Assembly: GCF_042677205.1 (NCBI RefSeq)
Contig: NZ_JBHTIU010000039.1
Coordinates: 186,001-250,000, forward strand
Length of the DNA: 64,000 nt
Direction of reading: 5' to 3'
Origin: Paenibacillus_L residui
Lineage (GTDB): Bacteria > Bacillota > Bacilli > Paenibacillales > NBRC-103111
Numbering within the stretch: the first letter of the stretch is position 1; each line of letters starts with the position of its first letter. Shown in pieces: positions 25,129 to 34,105 of this stretch. The position numbers and the translations under genes are program-made. The notes beneath the pieces are model-generated. The model made no database searches. It had not been told where the DNA came from and was given only the letters and a program-made list of their open reading frames with translations.

Positions 25129-26424
25129 ATGGAAGTCATTTTTTGGATAGCCACTAACATCTTCGGTACCCCCGCTATTCTGCTTGGCTTTATCGTTCTG
25201 CTCGGCCTGCTGCTGCAGAAGAAAACGACCAGCCAAATCATCAGCGGGACATTCAAGGCGGTCATCGGTTTTCTTATTATCGGTGCCGGTTCCGGCGTTA
25301 TCGTCAATGCCTTGAATGTATTCGAACCGATGTGGAAGGAAGTATTCGGGCTGCAAGCCGAATCTCTGGGACAATTTCTCGGCCAGGAAGGGTTCAACGC
25401 CAGATTCGGCAGCGCCGTCACTCTCGCCATGCTGGTAGGATTTCTGATTAACGTGCTGCTGGCCCGCTTTACGAAATTTAAATATATTTACTTAACCGGG
25501 CACATGATGTTCTGGACCGCATCGATCTTTGCCGGAATCGTCGTTCATACCTCTGGAGATGTAGCTCAGTGGAAGCTTGTTCTTTTCCTTGCCGTCATCT
25601 TGGGACTGTACTGGACGCTGCAGCCCGCGGTAACGCAGCCTTTTATGCGCAAAATTACCGGAAACGACAACATTGCCCTTGGACATACTTCCGCCTCCGT
25701 CGCATTGTTGGGTGCGCTGTTCGGCAAATTGTTCGGCAATAAAAACAACGACTCGGAAAAAATTAAAGTCCCTAAAGGACTGGAATTTCTCCGCGATTCG
25801 AACGTCATTACCGCGCTGAGCATGGGTGTCCTGTTCCTCGTCGGCGCTGTCGTTATTGTTACGAAGGGGACACCGGGTGCCCAGGAGTTGGTGGCTCAAG
25901 CCGGAGAACAGAATTTCATCATGTACTCTATTATCCAATCTCTGACCTTCGCCGGTGGGATTGCCATTGTTCTGATGGGTGTGCGGATGTTCATCGGGGA
26001 ACTGGTCCCCGCTTTCAACGGGATCGCTACCAAGATCGTTCCCGGTGCGAAGCCGGCGCTGGATGCTCCCGTAACATTCCCCTACGCTCCCAACGCGGTT
26101 ATTCTCGGATTTATCGGAGCGTTCGTCGGCGCATTGATCTGGCTCGTCGTCTTAGGCAGCACCGTTGCTTATATTTTCGTACCGACCATGATTGTTCTGT
26201 TCTTCCATGGGGCAACGGCAGGAGTGTTCGGGAATGCAACCGGCGGAGTCCGGGGAGCGTTGCTGGGCGGCTTCTTTACCGCAACCATCGTAGCTTGGGG
26301 GCAATTTGTCATGGTTCGCTTCCTGATTTCGTCCACCATACCGGATACGGCGATGTGGGCGGCCGATTCCGACATGTTCGTTATCGGACCGATCATCCGT
26401 TTTCTGGCCCAGTTGTTATTCTAG
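25129..26424 (+). CDS. PTS EIIC component, ascorbate (UlaA) family
   Basis: 431 residues with about 11 membrane helices and the UlaA pattern: IFGTPAILLGFIVLLGLLLQ at the start, the conserved VIGFLIIGAGSGVIVNALN and GHTSASVALLGALFGK, and PYAPNAVILGFIGAFVG in the second half. UlaA-type EIIC carry L-ascorbate or other acidic sugars across the membrane; the actual sugar is not fixed by sequence. 21 bp after EIIB with a GGAGGAG ribosome site. It is followed by 500 bp of repeats before the catabolic genes. Confidence 0.92.
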   Translation: MEVIFWIATNIFGTPAILLGFIVLLGLLLQKKTTSQIISGTFKAVIGFLIIGAGSGVIVNALNVFEPMWKEVFGLQAESLGQFLGQEGFNARFGSAVTLAMLVGFLINVLLARFTKFKYIYLTGHMMFWTASIFAGIVVHTSGDVAQWKLVLFLAVILGLYWTLQPAVTQPFMRKITGNDNIALGHTSASVALLGALFGKLFGNKNNDSEKIKVPKGLEFLRDSNVITALSMGVLFLVGAVVIVTKGTPGAQELVAQAGEQNFIMYSIIQSLTFAGGIAIVLMGVRMFIGELVPAFNGIATKIVPGAKPALDAPVTFPYAPNAVILGFIGAFVGALIWLVVLGSTVAYIFVPTMIVLFFHGATAGVFGNATGGVRGALLGGFFTATIVAWGQFVMVRFLISSTIPDTAMWAADSDMFVIGPIIRFLAQLLF

Positions 26425-26482
26425 GGCACTTAAAGTCCGTGAAACTTGACCATATCTATCGCTTCCTGCAATCACATTTATA

Positions 26483-26695
26483 CAAGGATAAACGGCTACG
26501 TCCTTTGGACAGGGGCGCTTAACGATGAAAAATAAAAAAAGCTTCTAACGGAGCCTCTTCGAAGACGAATAACCCGGTTATAAAGGTAGCCTTTTATGCC
26601 AATTAAAAAGTTTGTTCCATTTCAATGCTGTAATGAACTTAAACTTTCTAATGTGGTAAGAACAGGTATAAGGTAAAACTTATACTTTCTTATTT
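26483..26695 (+). repeat. Palindromic repeat family II, copy 1, interrupted by a family I element
   Basis: The left part (26483-26533, CAAGGATAAACGGCTA...GATGAAAAATAA) and the right part (26659-26695, GAACAGGTATAAGGTAAAAC... to TTATACTTTCTTATT) match the uninterrupted copy at 53491-53586. The 126 nt between them are a family I element. Joining AATAA to GAA recreates AATAAGAA, which pairs with TTCTTATT at the right end, outside the inner GTATA/TATAC pair. Confidence 0.65.
26534..26660 (+). repeat. Structured intergenic repeat family I, copy 2 (short form)
   Basis: A-run, GCTTC-TAAC-GGAGC hairpin, conserved GAATAACCCGGT, a GGTA/TGCC small hairpin (26585-26600), then a terminal hairpin TTAAAAAGTTT (26603-26613) / AAACTTTCTAA (26641-26651), and the end AATGTGGTAA. 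Each stem is also present with different paired bases in the 62232 copy. It sits between ulaA-like EIIC and the phosphotriesterase-like gene in the PTS operon. Confidence 0.75.
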
Positions 26696-26698
26696 TTT

Positions 26699-26893
26699 TA
26701 AAAAAAGAGTCTTACGGTTCCTTGTAATCCCCCACAAAGTGACGCGTAACCTTCGAAGTGCATTCCTGTACTTTGCAGGGAGCCCCGGAGTTGGAGAGGA
26801 ACAACCCGGTTTTGGCGGAAGCTTTTTATAACGACAGGAAACAAGTACATCGCATTAAGGCTGTAAAGAACTTAAAGTTTCCTATGTGATAAA
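26699..26893 (+). repeat. Structured intergenic repeat family I, copy 3 (long form, complete)
   Basis: GAGTC-TTAC-GGTTC 5' hairpin (two G-U pairs), then an extra domain closed by CCCCCACAAAGT (26729-26740) and ACTTTGCAGGG (26770-26780), then AACAACCCGGT. The terminal hairpin is AGGAAAC (26836-26842) / GTTTCCT (26877-26883), and the end reads CTATGTGATAA. It starts directly after the T-rich end of the family II repeat and ends about 33 nt before the next gene's ATG. Confidence 0.75.
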
Positions 26894-26925
26894 CATTACA
26901 GGATAGGACAGGAGGAGCATACAGG

Positions 26926-27918
<993 letters not shown>

Positions 27919-27930
27919 GGAGACAGAATA

Positions 27931-28677
27931 ATGAACTTTCAAGAAGAGAATGCATTTGAGATTGCCGCTAAAATTGAACAAAGGCCGTGCGCCATCCTGC
28001 CCATCGGGGCCGTGGAGGCTCACGGCCCCCACCTCCCCCTGGGTACGGACAATTTCCTGGCGGAGCGTCTGGCCCGGCGCCTGGCGGAGCGAACGGACAG
28101 CTTCGTCCTGCCCACTCTTCCTTATGGACAAGTATGGAGCCTGCAGAACTTCCCGGGCAGCATCAACGTCTCCAACGAGGCGCTGATCCAAATGCTGTAT
28201 GACATCGGAGAAAGTCTTGTCCGCCAGGGCTTTCGCATCTTCGTGATGCTGAACGGGCACCTCGGCAACGCTCCCGCTCTGAAGGATGCAGCCCGTCTGC
28301 TCTACCGGGATTATCCGGAATTGAAAGTGTACTATTTCTTCTACCCCGGCTCCAAGGAAGCGATCGAGAAGGTACGGGAAACCCCGTCCTCCCATGCTTC
28401 CTATTTCCATGCTTGCGAGCTGGAAACCTCCTACATGCTATATTTGGCGGGGGAATATGTAGATATGACAAAAGCTATTAACGACATCCCGACGATCGAT
28501 CTGGAGGCCGACTGTACCCCGACCCCCTGGGAGGAATTTACCTCAACCGCGGTGCTGGGAAATGCCACGCTGGCCACGAAGGAGAAGGGCGAGCAAATTA
28601 TCGAAACGACCCTGCGAACGATGACTACGATGATTGAGAATGCCAAAAAACGAATACTATCCGGAAAGGAGCAATGA
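27931..28677 (+). CDS. Creatininase-family amidohydrolase
   Basis: 248 residues with the family's metal-binding blocks: AILPIGAVEAHGPHLPLGTD near the N-terminus (Glu, His, His, Asp) and VMLNGHLGNAPALKDAARL in the middle (NGHxGN), plus HACELETSYML. Relatives hydrolyse cyclic amides or form them (creatininase, MftE, formamide hydrolases in riboflavin and F420 synthesis). In this PTS operon it probably opens a ring or amide in the transported compound. It follows the phosphotriesterase gene by 12 bp with AAGGAGA as ribosome site. Confidence 0.88.
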   Translation: MNFQEENAFEIAAKIEQRPCAILPIGAVEAHGPHLPLGTDNFLAERLARRLAERTDSFVLPTLPYGQVWSLQNFPGSINVSNEALIQMLYDIGESLVRQGFRIFVMLNGHLGNAPALKDAARLLYRDYPELKVYYFFYPGSKEAIEKVRETPSSHASYFHACELETSYMLYLAGEYVDMTKAINDIPTIDLEADCTPTPWEEFTSTAVLGNATLATKEKGEQIIETTLRTMTTMIENAKKRILSGKEQ

Positions 28678-28683
28678 TGCCGG

Positions 28684-29418
28684 ATGTTTCAAACTTATTT
28701 TAATCATCTTCATGAAATGCTGAACAAAATTGAGAGCCGGCAGTCCGAGACGATCTCCCAAGCCGCCCGGAAGACGGCGGAAGCCATTATGAACGGCGGA
28801 ATTATCCACCTCTTCGGCTGCGGGCATTCGCATATTTTGACGGAGGAAGTTTTCTACCGGGCCGGCGGGCTTGTTCCAATCCGCCCTATTTTCATCGAGA
28901 AGCTGATGCTTCACGAAGGGGCGGTCCGTTCCTCGGAGCTGGAAAGACAGAATGGGCTGGCTGAAACCTTCATGCATGATCAGGACATTCGTCCGGGCGA
29001 GGTGATGTTCGTCCTCTCTACTTCGGGACGGAACCCGGTTCCGGTCGATGTTGCCCAAATCGCCAAGGCCAAAGGTGCCTTCACGATCGGCATAACTTCT
29101 CTGGACTATTCCGGAAGCCAGCCTTCGCGGCATTCCAGCGGCAAGCATTTGTACAACTCCGTGGATCTGGTCATTGACAATTACGCGGTCAAAGGAGACG
29201 CCGTCCTTACCCATCCGGACGTACCGATTCCTTTCACTCCGACCTCCACGGTGATAGGCGCTGCCATTCTTAATGCTATTCTGGCGCAAGCCATCGCTTT
29301 CATGGCTGAACAGGGGTATGAGCCTCCCGTATTTTTAAGCGGCAACATTGATGGTGCCGATGATCATAACAACGCTCTGATCGAGCGTTACCGGGAAAGA
29401 ATTTCTCTTCTTTCCTGA
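28684..29418 (+). CDS. SIS-domain sugar isomerase/etherase-like protein
   Basis: 244 residues with an N-terminal helical part (MLNKIESRQSETISQAARK) and a single SIS domain. It has the phosphosugar-binding pattern GGIIHLFGCGHSHILTEEVFYRAGG, then VLSTSGRNPVPVDVAQIAKAKG and DLVIDNYAVKGDAVL. This resembles the group of SIS proteins labelled sugar isomerases, found with PTS systems, rather than MurQ or GlmS. It probably isomerises or aldol-cleaves the phosphorylated product. AAGGAG lies 12 nt before the ATG, and the previous gene stops 6 bp upstream, so coupling is likely. Confidence 0.85.
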   Translation: MFQTYFNHLHEMLNKIESRQSETISQAARKTAEAIMNGGIIHLFGCGHSHILTEEVFYRAGGLVPIRPIFIEKLMLHEGAVRSSELERQNGLAETFMHDQDIRPGEVMFVLSTSGRNPVPVDVAQIAKAKGAFTIGITSLDYSGSQPSRHSSGKHLYNSVDLVIDNYAVKGDAVLTHPDVPIPFTPTSTVIGAAILNAILAQAIAFMAEQGYEPPVFLSGNIDGADDHNNALIERYRERISLLS

Positions 29419-29467
29419 TTCCCTACCCTTATAAAATAGAGACGGTTCACCGATAGGAGGAGATTAC

Positions 29468-29737
29468 ATGGTAGCGAGACAACTGACCATACAGAATGAA
29501 CAAGGATTTCACGTGCGTCCCGCACAGCTTTTCGTAGATAAAGCGAATGAATATCAAGCGACGATCAAAATCAAGAATGCCGCCGGCGAAGAAGCCGATG
29601 CCAAGAGCATGCTGGAGCTGATGACCTTAGGTCTTGTCAAAGGGTCACAGATTACGCTCGAAGCTGAAGGTCCCGATCAGCAGGAGGCCGTTGACGGGTT
29701 GGCGGAGCTGATCGAGAGCAAGTTTGGTGAAGAATAA
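29468..29737 (+). CDS. HPr-family phosphocarrier protein, operon-specific
   Basis: 89 residues, the usual HPr size. The phosphoryl-carrying histidine is H15 in QGFHVRPA, and a serine (S47 in DAKSMLELMTLG) lies where HPr kinase acts on standard HPr, so it could also serve in CcpA-type control. Because it is encoded with its own Enzyme I inside a sugar operon, it is probably a paralogue dedicated to this transporter. GGAGGAG precedes the ATG by 6 nt; its stop overlaps the next start (TAATG). Confidence 0.92.
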   Translation: MVARQLTIQNEQGFHVRPAQLFVDKANEYQATIKIKNAAGEEADAKSMLELMTLGLVKGSQITLEAEGPDQQEAVDGLAELIESKFGEE

Positions 29738-31479
29738 TGGCGGAACAGTTAATCCAGGGCATCGGTGTCTCGGATGGAATACGAATCGCAAAAGCGTTCG
29801 TGCTGCGGGAACAGACGGAACCGGCGAGCATTCGCGAGGAGATTGCCGCGGAAGAGGTGGAGGCCGAGCTTGAACGGCTGAACCGGGCCAAAGAACAGAG
29901 CGAGGCCGAGCTGACGGAGCTGGCGGAGCAAGCCAAGCAGACGCTTGGCGAGCAGCAGGCCGGCATTCTCGTCGGCCAGGCGCGGATGCTGTCCGACCCG
30001 GCCTATTATCCGCAGATCGAGAAACGGGTGCGGGAGGAGCTCCTCAGCGCCGAGCAGGCCGTCAGTGCGGTGACGGAGCATTTCGCCGGACGGTTCGAGC
30101 GAATGGACAACGAATACATGCAGGAGCGGGCCGCCGACATTCGCGATCTGGGCAAGCGGCTGCTGTCGCAGCTATTGGGAGGTAAGCGCGCCGGACTCGC
30201 CGATTTGCGTGAGGAAGTCATCGTCGTTGCCGACGATCTGGCGCCTTCCGATACGGTCCAGCTCGACAAGAGGTATGTACAAGCGCTGGTTACAAGAATG
30301 GGCGGGAAGACCTCCCATACGTCCATTCTGGCCCGTTCGCTTGGCATAGCCGCCGTTGTCGGAGCGGGAGAAGCCGTTCGCGAGATCGCCGACGGGGAGC
30401 TGCTGATCGTCGACGGCAGCCGGGGGCTCTGCATCCGGCATGCGGAGCCGGAGACGATCGAAGAGTACCGCCGGCGCCAAAGCAGCGAACAGAGCGAGCT
30501 GAGCGCGCTGGAACGGTTCCGTTCCCTGCCGGCCGAGACGAAGGACGGAGTCCGTGTCGAGGTGGCCGCGAATATCGGAACCGTTCAGGAAGCGGCTATC
30601 GCCGCGGAGCAGAACGCGGAAGGCATCGGCTTGTACCGGACCGAGTTCTTATACATGAATTCGAACCGGTTGCCGGACGAGGATGCGCAATTCGCGGCTT
30701 ACCGGGAAGTGGCGGAACGGATGAACGGCCGTCCGGTCGTCATCCGCACGATGGATATCGGCGGAGATAAGGAGCTTCCTTATCTGAATTTGCCGAAGGA
30801 AGCGAATCCCTTCCTCGGTTATCGCGCCATCCGCATCGGTCTTGACCGGAAGGAGCTGCTGCATACCCAGCTGCGGGCTCTGCTCAGGGCCAGCCAATAC
30901 GGAAACATTAAGATCATGTTTCCCATGATATCCAGCCTGGAGGAATGGCGGCAAGCCAAGGCGCTCTACGAACAGGCGCGCCGGGAATTGGTACAGGAAG
31001 GAGTCTCCGTTTCCGATTCGGTCGAGGTCGGAATAATGGTCGAAATCCCTTCCTCCGCCCTCCTCGCCGGCTCGTTCGCGAAAGAGGTCGACTTCTTCAG
31101 CATCGGGACGAACGATCTCGTTCAGTATACGCTGGCTGTAGACCGGATGAACGAGAAGGTTTCCTATCTGTACGATTACTTCCATCCTGCCGTTCTGCTG
31201 CTGATCCGGCAGGTCATCGAAGCCGCCCATCGCGAAGGCAAATGGGCGGGCATGTGCGGCGGGATGGCCGGGGATCCCCTGGCCGCTCCGCTGCTCATCG
31301 GGCTCGGTCTCGACGAATGGAGCATGGATGCAGGCTCGATCGTTAAGGTTAAACAGGCTATCTCCAGGCTGGACAGCCGGGATTGCCGCACCTTGACCGA
31401 CCGCCTGCTGCAACTGGCTACGACCGAGGAGGTTCGGCAGGAGCTGCTCCGATACACGGAGAGCCAGCCGGATGCCTGA
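29737..31479 (+). CDS. ptsP: PTS Enzyme I (PEP-protein phosphotransferase), operon-specific paralogue
   Basis: 580 residues: an HPr-binding helical domain, the swivelling domain with phosphohistidine H194 in GGKTSHTSILARSLGIAAVVG, and a C-terminal PEP-binding barrel with GLYRTEFLYM, IRTMDIGGDKELPYL and VEIPSSALLAG. The active-site cysteine is present (C507), but the usual CGE is CGG here: G509 replaces a glutamate that is nearly invariant in Enzyme I. The first 250 residues are unusually rich in GC and Glu/Ala compared with neighbouring genes. With HPr it overlaps by one base, so they are co-translated. It ends the operon before a strong terminator. Confidence 0.93.
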   Translation: MAEQLIQGIGVSDGIRIAKAFVLREQTEPASIREEIAAEEVEAELERLNRAKEQSEAELTELAEQAKQTLGEQQAGILVGQARMLSDPAYYPQIEKRVREELLSAEQAVSAVTEHFAGRFERMDNEYMQERAADIRDLGKRLLSQLLGGKRAGLADLREEVIVVADDLAPSDTVQLDKRYVQALVTRMGGKTSHTSILARSLGIAAVVGAGEAVREIADGELLIVDGSRGLCIRHAEPETIEEYRRRQSSEQSELSALERFRSLPAETKDGVRVEVAANIGTVQEAAIAAEQNAEGIGLYRTEFLYMNSNRLPDEDAQFAAYREVAERMNGRPVVIRTMDIGGDKELPYLNLPKEANPFLGYRAIRIGLDRKELLHTQLRALLRASQYGNIKIMFPMISSLEEWRQAKALYEQARRELVQEGVSVSDSVEVGIMVEIPSSALLAGSFAKEVDFFSIGTNDLVQYTLAVDRMNEKVSYLYDYFHPAVLLLIRQVIEAAHREGKWAGMCGGMAGDPLAAPLLIGLGLDEWSMDAGSIVKVKQAISRLDSRDCRTLTDRLLQLATTEEVRQELLRYTESQPDA

Positions 31480-31550
31480 TTTTCAGCATTAACCTGCGCT
31501 TGAGAACATCCTTTAAGAACCAATTGCCCGCGCTGCGGCGCGGATTTTCG

Positions 31551-31591
31551 GCCCGCATGCTTCCGTCTTGATGAAGCATGCGGGCTTTTTT
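31551..31591 (+). terminator. Terminator of the PTS operon
   Basis: GCCCGCATGCTTC and GAAGCATGCGGGC form a 13-bp stem with a 9-nt loop, followed by six T. Confidence 0.9.
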
Positions 31592-31679
31592 GCTGCTGCT
31601 ATCGAAACAAATCAAAAATATTAACGTATTAGTCATTATCCGGGTTTATAAGGAACTAATGGGATCGGAGGAGAATGAG

Positions 31680-32054
31680 ATGGCTGTTGTCGTTTTGCAT
31701 AAACCGAGCGGAGAGCGTTATCTGTTGTTAGGGACCGGGTTTGGCGCTTATAAAGCGGCCCGGCCGAGCTTGTTCGGAGGCAACCTGTTTCCGCATGAGG
31801 AAGCCGGAGAAATTCCCGCTGCCGCCGTTTGCGATGAGCTTGGGAACATTCACTGGTTTTATACGGAGGAGCTTCAGGTGCTGGAAATTGATGGAATGGA
31901 GGTCGGCCGCCTGTACGGAAAACTGAAGTCCTTAAGCAGCAAGAAGGCTTCGGACACAATTCCCGCAGAAATGGAGCTTTGCCCGGCCTGCAGGACAAGG
32001 GTTAAGATAACGGATAAAGAATGTCCGTCATGCGGTCTGACCTTGATCGTTTAA
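31680..32054 (+). CDS. Small conserved protein with C-terminal zinc ribbon
   Basis: 124 residues. The first 90 form an unassigned domain (AVVVLHKPSGERYLLLGTGF, then an IHWFYTEELQVLEIDG segment). The last 30 contain CPACRTRVKITDKECPSC, a four-cysteine zinc-ribbon knuckle pair. Such proteins often bind nucleic acid or a partner protein. The ATG at 31680 follows GGAGGAG by 8 nt and is better placed than the in-frame ATG at 31659. The gene comes after the PTS terminator and so is probably independent of it. Confidence 0.65.
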   Translation: MAVVVLHKPSGERYLLLGTGFGAYKAARPSLFGGNLFPHEEAGEIPAAAVCDELGNIHWFYTEELQVLEIDGMEVGRLYGKLKSLSSKKASDTIPAEMELCPACRTRVKITDKECPSCGLTLIV

Positions 32055-32495
32055 CAGTTACCTCCAGGAATCCGTCCGATGAAGCGGATGATTATCTCCC
32101 CCAAAAAAACATTGTCAGCCCCCCTTCCTTTGATATAATAGAGGCCGTTCTCACTTTTTTTATCTACGCATATATACCGCGCATCGCATAAGGGCATGCT
32201 CCGCCCCGAAGATGCAAGAAGCCTCTGGTAAGACTCAATCATCAACAACAAGTTTCCGCTTTAAATAACCAGTCTTCATTTCCACTTGATATTTTCACAA
32301 CAAATAGTGCAACTCCTTTCTTGCTTTCCGCTGGAACGGCTTTGGCTTGCGCTCTTTTTTGCTGCGCCCTTCTTCCTCTATTTCATCTTCGGAAGCCAGG
32401 CTTTTCGCATCTACACAGTCCCCATCCCATCCGGGATAACAACGGCTATTAGCCGGGACAAGCAAGAAAGCAAAACCAATGAACAGGAGGTTCAC
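32055..32495 (+). other. 441-bp gene-free stretch with promoter; long leader of ABC exporter genes
   Basis: A promoter (TTGTCA 32112-32117, 16 nt, TATAAT 32134-32139) would start transcription near 32146. That leaves about 350 nt of leader before the first exporter gene at 32496. The reading frame of that gene stays open back to 32286 but shows no ribosome site or conserved character there. I see no recognised riboswitch, although the length suggests a regulated leader. Confidence 0.5.
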
Positions 32496-33272
32496 ATGCT
32501 GTTCCACGTATTGGCCCGCAAAGCCTATGCACGCAATTTGCAATATCGCGGCTCTCATGCGCTGAATACGTTTGCCAGCGCCATCTTTGGCTTTATCTAT
32601 GTTTCGATCTGGGTCGGGATAGGAGAGAATCAGAATCTGGGCGAATACGGAATTTCCGGTATGATCAGCTACATCGCCTTCAATCAAACGATTCTGTCTC
32701 TAACCGTTTTTGTCACCAACGGACTGGGGTTGGAAGCCAGTGTAAGAAGCGGCCAGATTTCCATTGACATGATGAGGCCCGTCCATCTCTTCTACATGAC
32801 GATGTCGCGGGAATGGGGACAAATCGGCTATCATCTCGTTTACAAAGCATTCCCCATCTACCTGGCTTACACTGTTCTGCTTTCCATGCAGTTACCGGAC
32901 CGGTTCGTTACCTGGTTGTTGACCGCCGCGGCCGTTGCATTCGCCGCCTACATATCTATCTGCATCCAATATCTAATCGGAGTTTGCGCCTTATGGACAA
33001 CGGAATCCCGCTGGTTCTCCTGGGTGAATTATGCTCTCTCCACTCTATTGTCGGGTTTCCTCATTCCGATCGAATGGCTTCCCGGTTGGCTGCAAGCTAT
33101 AAGCCGTTACTCCTTCTATCCTTATTTGCAGTATTATCCTGCCCGCATCTATCTGGAATACGATAATGGCATCGTTCTGCTCGGATCGATTCTTTGGTGC
33201 GCAGGGCTGACCGCGATTTGTCTTAGTGCGACCGCCATCGTCCGGCGCAAACTGGAGGTGCAGGGAGGATGA
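32496..33272 (+). CDS. ABC-2 family exporter permease
   Basis: 258 residues with six predicted membrane helices, starting MLFHVLARKAYARNLQYRG. Its pattern (IFGFIYVSIWVGIGE, SVRSGQISIDMMRPVHLF, FLIPIEWLPGWLQAISRYSFY) matches the ABC-2 permease group often annotated DUF990-like, which occurs as two permeases plus one ATPase. CAGGAGG lies 5 nt before the ATG at 32496. It overlaps the next permease by 4 nt. The cargo of this exporter group is unknown. Confidence 0.85.
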   Translation: MLFHVLARKAYARNLQYRGSHALNTFASAIFGFIYVSIWVGIGENQNLGEYGISGMISYIAFNQTILSLTVFVTNGLGLEASVRSGQISIDMMRPVHLFYMTMSREWGQIGYHLVYKAFPIYLAYTVLLSMQLPDRFVTWLLTAAAVAFAAYISICIQYLIGVCALWTTESRWFSWVNYALSTLLSGFLIPIEWLPGWLQAISRYSFYPYLQYYPARIYLEYDNGIVLLGSILWCAGLTAICLSATAIVRRKLEVQGG

Positions 33273-34060
33273 GCATGCTCAAGCTGTACGGGATACTAAT
33301 CCGGGCCAGCATTCGAAGCCGGATGCAGTACAAATTCAATTTTATCTTCTCCTCGCTGATGGCCGCTTTCATTAATGTCGTGGAATTTTTGCTGGTCGCC
33401 ATCCTGCTGGACAAATTCGGAAATATCAAGGGCTGGAGCTTGTATGAGGTCGGATATTTGTATTCCGTCCTTATCCTCTCCAAGTCCATTTACCGGAGCC
33501 TGGCTTCCGATGTGCACCATATCGAGCGTTATCTTGTCAGCGGAGAGATGGATCAGCTGCTGATCCGCCCGATCCCCATTCTGCTCGCGTTAATGACCCA
33601 GAACTTTACGATCATGCTGGGAGAATTTTTGCAGGGGATCATTATTCTGGTTATCTCCATGCAAGGATTATTCGCCGCCGGTCAAATAACTGTGGCGTCC
33701 ATCCCTCTGACCGTTCTTATCATTTTAAGCGGGGCGGTTGTCTTGTTTACGATCGGTCTGGTCTCGGCCACTATGGGCTTCTGGATTACCCGTGTCCGGG
33801 ATTTACAGAATATTACGGAAGATGCCTCGCATACGGCCGCCCGCTATCCGCTTCTGATCTACCCGAAGTGGCTGCAGCTCCTCCTGGTCTCGATTCTGCC
33901 GGTCGGGCTGGTCAACTATATCCCCTCCTTGTATATTCTTCGGGGACAATACGGGCTGTGGGTGCTTGTACTGACGACTGCTTTGGCTGCATTCGCTCTA
34001 TGGCTCGGTCTCCGCTTCTGGCGAATGGGACTGTCCAAATATCAGAGTACCGGCAATTAA
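33269..34060 (+). CDS. Second ABC-2 family exporter permease
   Basis: 263 residues, six predicted helices, clearly related in layout to the preceding permease (ASIRSRMQYKFNFIFSS at the start, YLVSGEMDQLLIRPIPILLAL, AARYPLLIYPKWLQLLL). The shared 'SG.MD.LLIRP' loop is diagnostic of the pair. Start GGATGAGC overlaps the previous stop, so the two are co-translated and probably form a heterodimer. Confidence 0.87.
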   Translation: MSMLKLYGILIRASIRSRMQYKFNFIFSSLMAAFINVVEFLLVAILLDKFGNIKGWSLYEVGYLYSVLILSKSIYRSLASDVHHIERYLVSGEMDQLLIRPIPILLALMTQNFTIMLGEFLQGIIILVISMQGLFAAGQITVASIPLTVLIILSGAVVLFTIGLVSATMGFWITRVRDLQNITEDASHTAARYPLLIYPKWLQLLLVSILPVGLVNYIPSLYILRGQYGLWVLVLTTALAAFALWLGLRFWRMGLSKYQSTGN

Positions 34061-34105
34061 ATCAGGGCTGCTCCGCACAAAAACCGACATGAAAGGAGTT
34101 CAACA

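Noticed and set aside
32286..32495. 70-codon upstream extension of the first exporter permease
   Set aside because: No ribosome site at any start within it; ATG 32496 has CAGGAGG at the right distance and the normal permease N-terminus.
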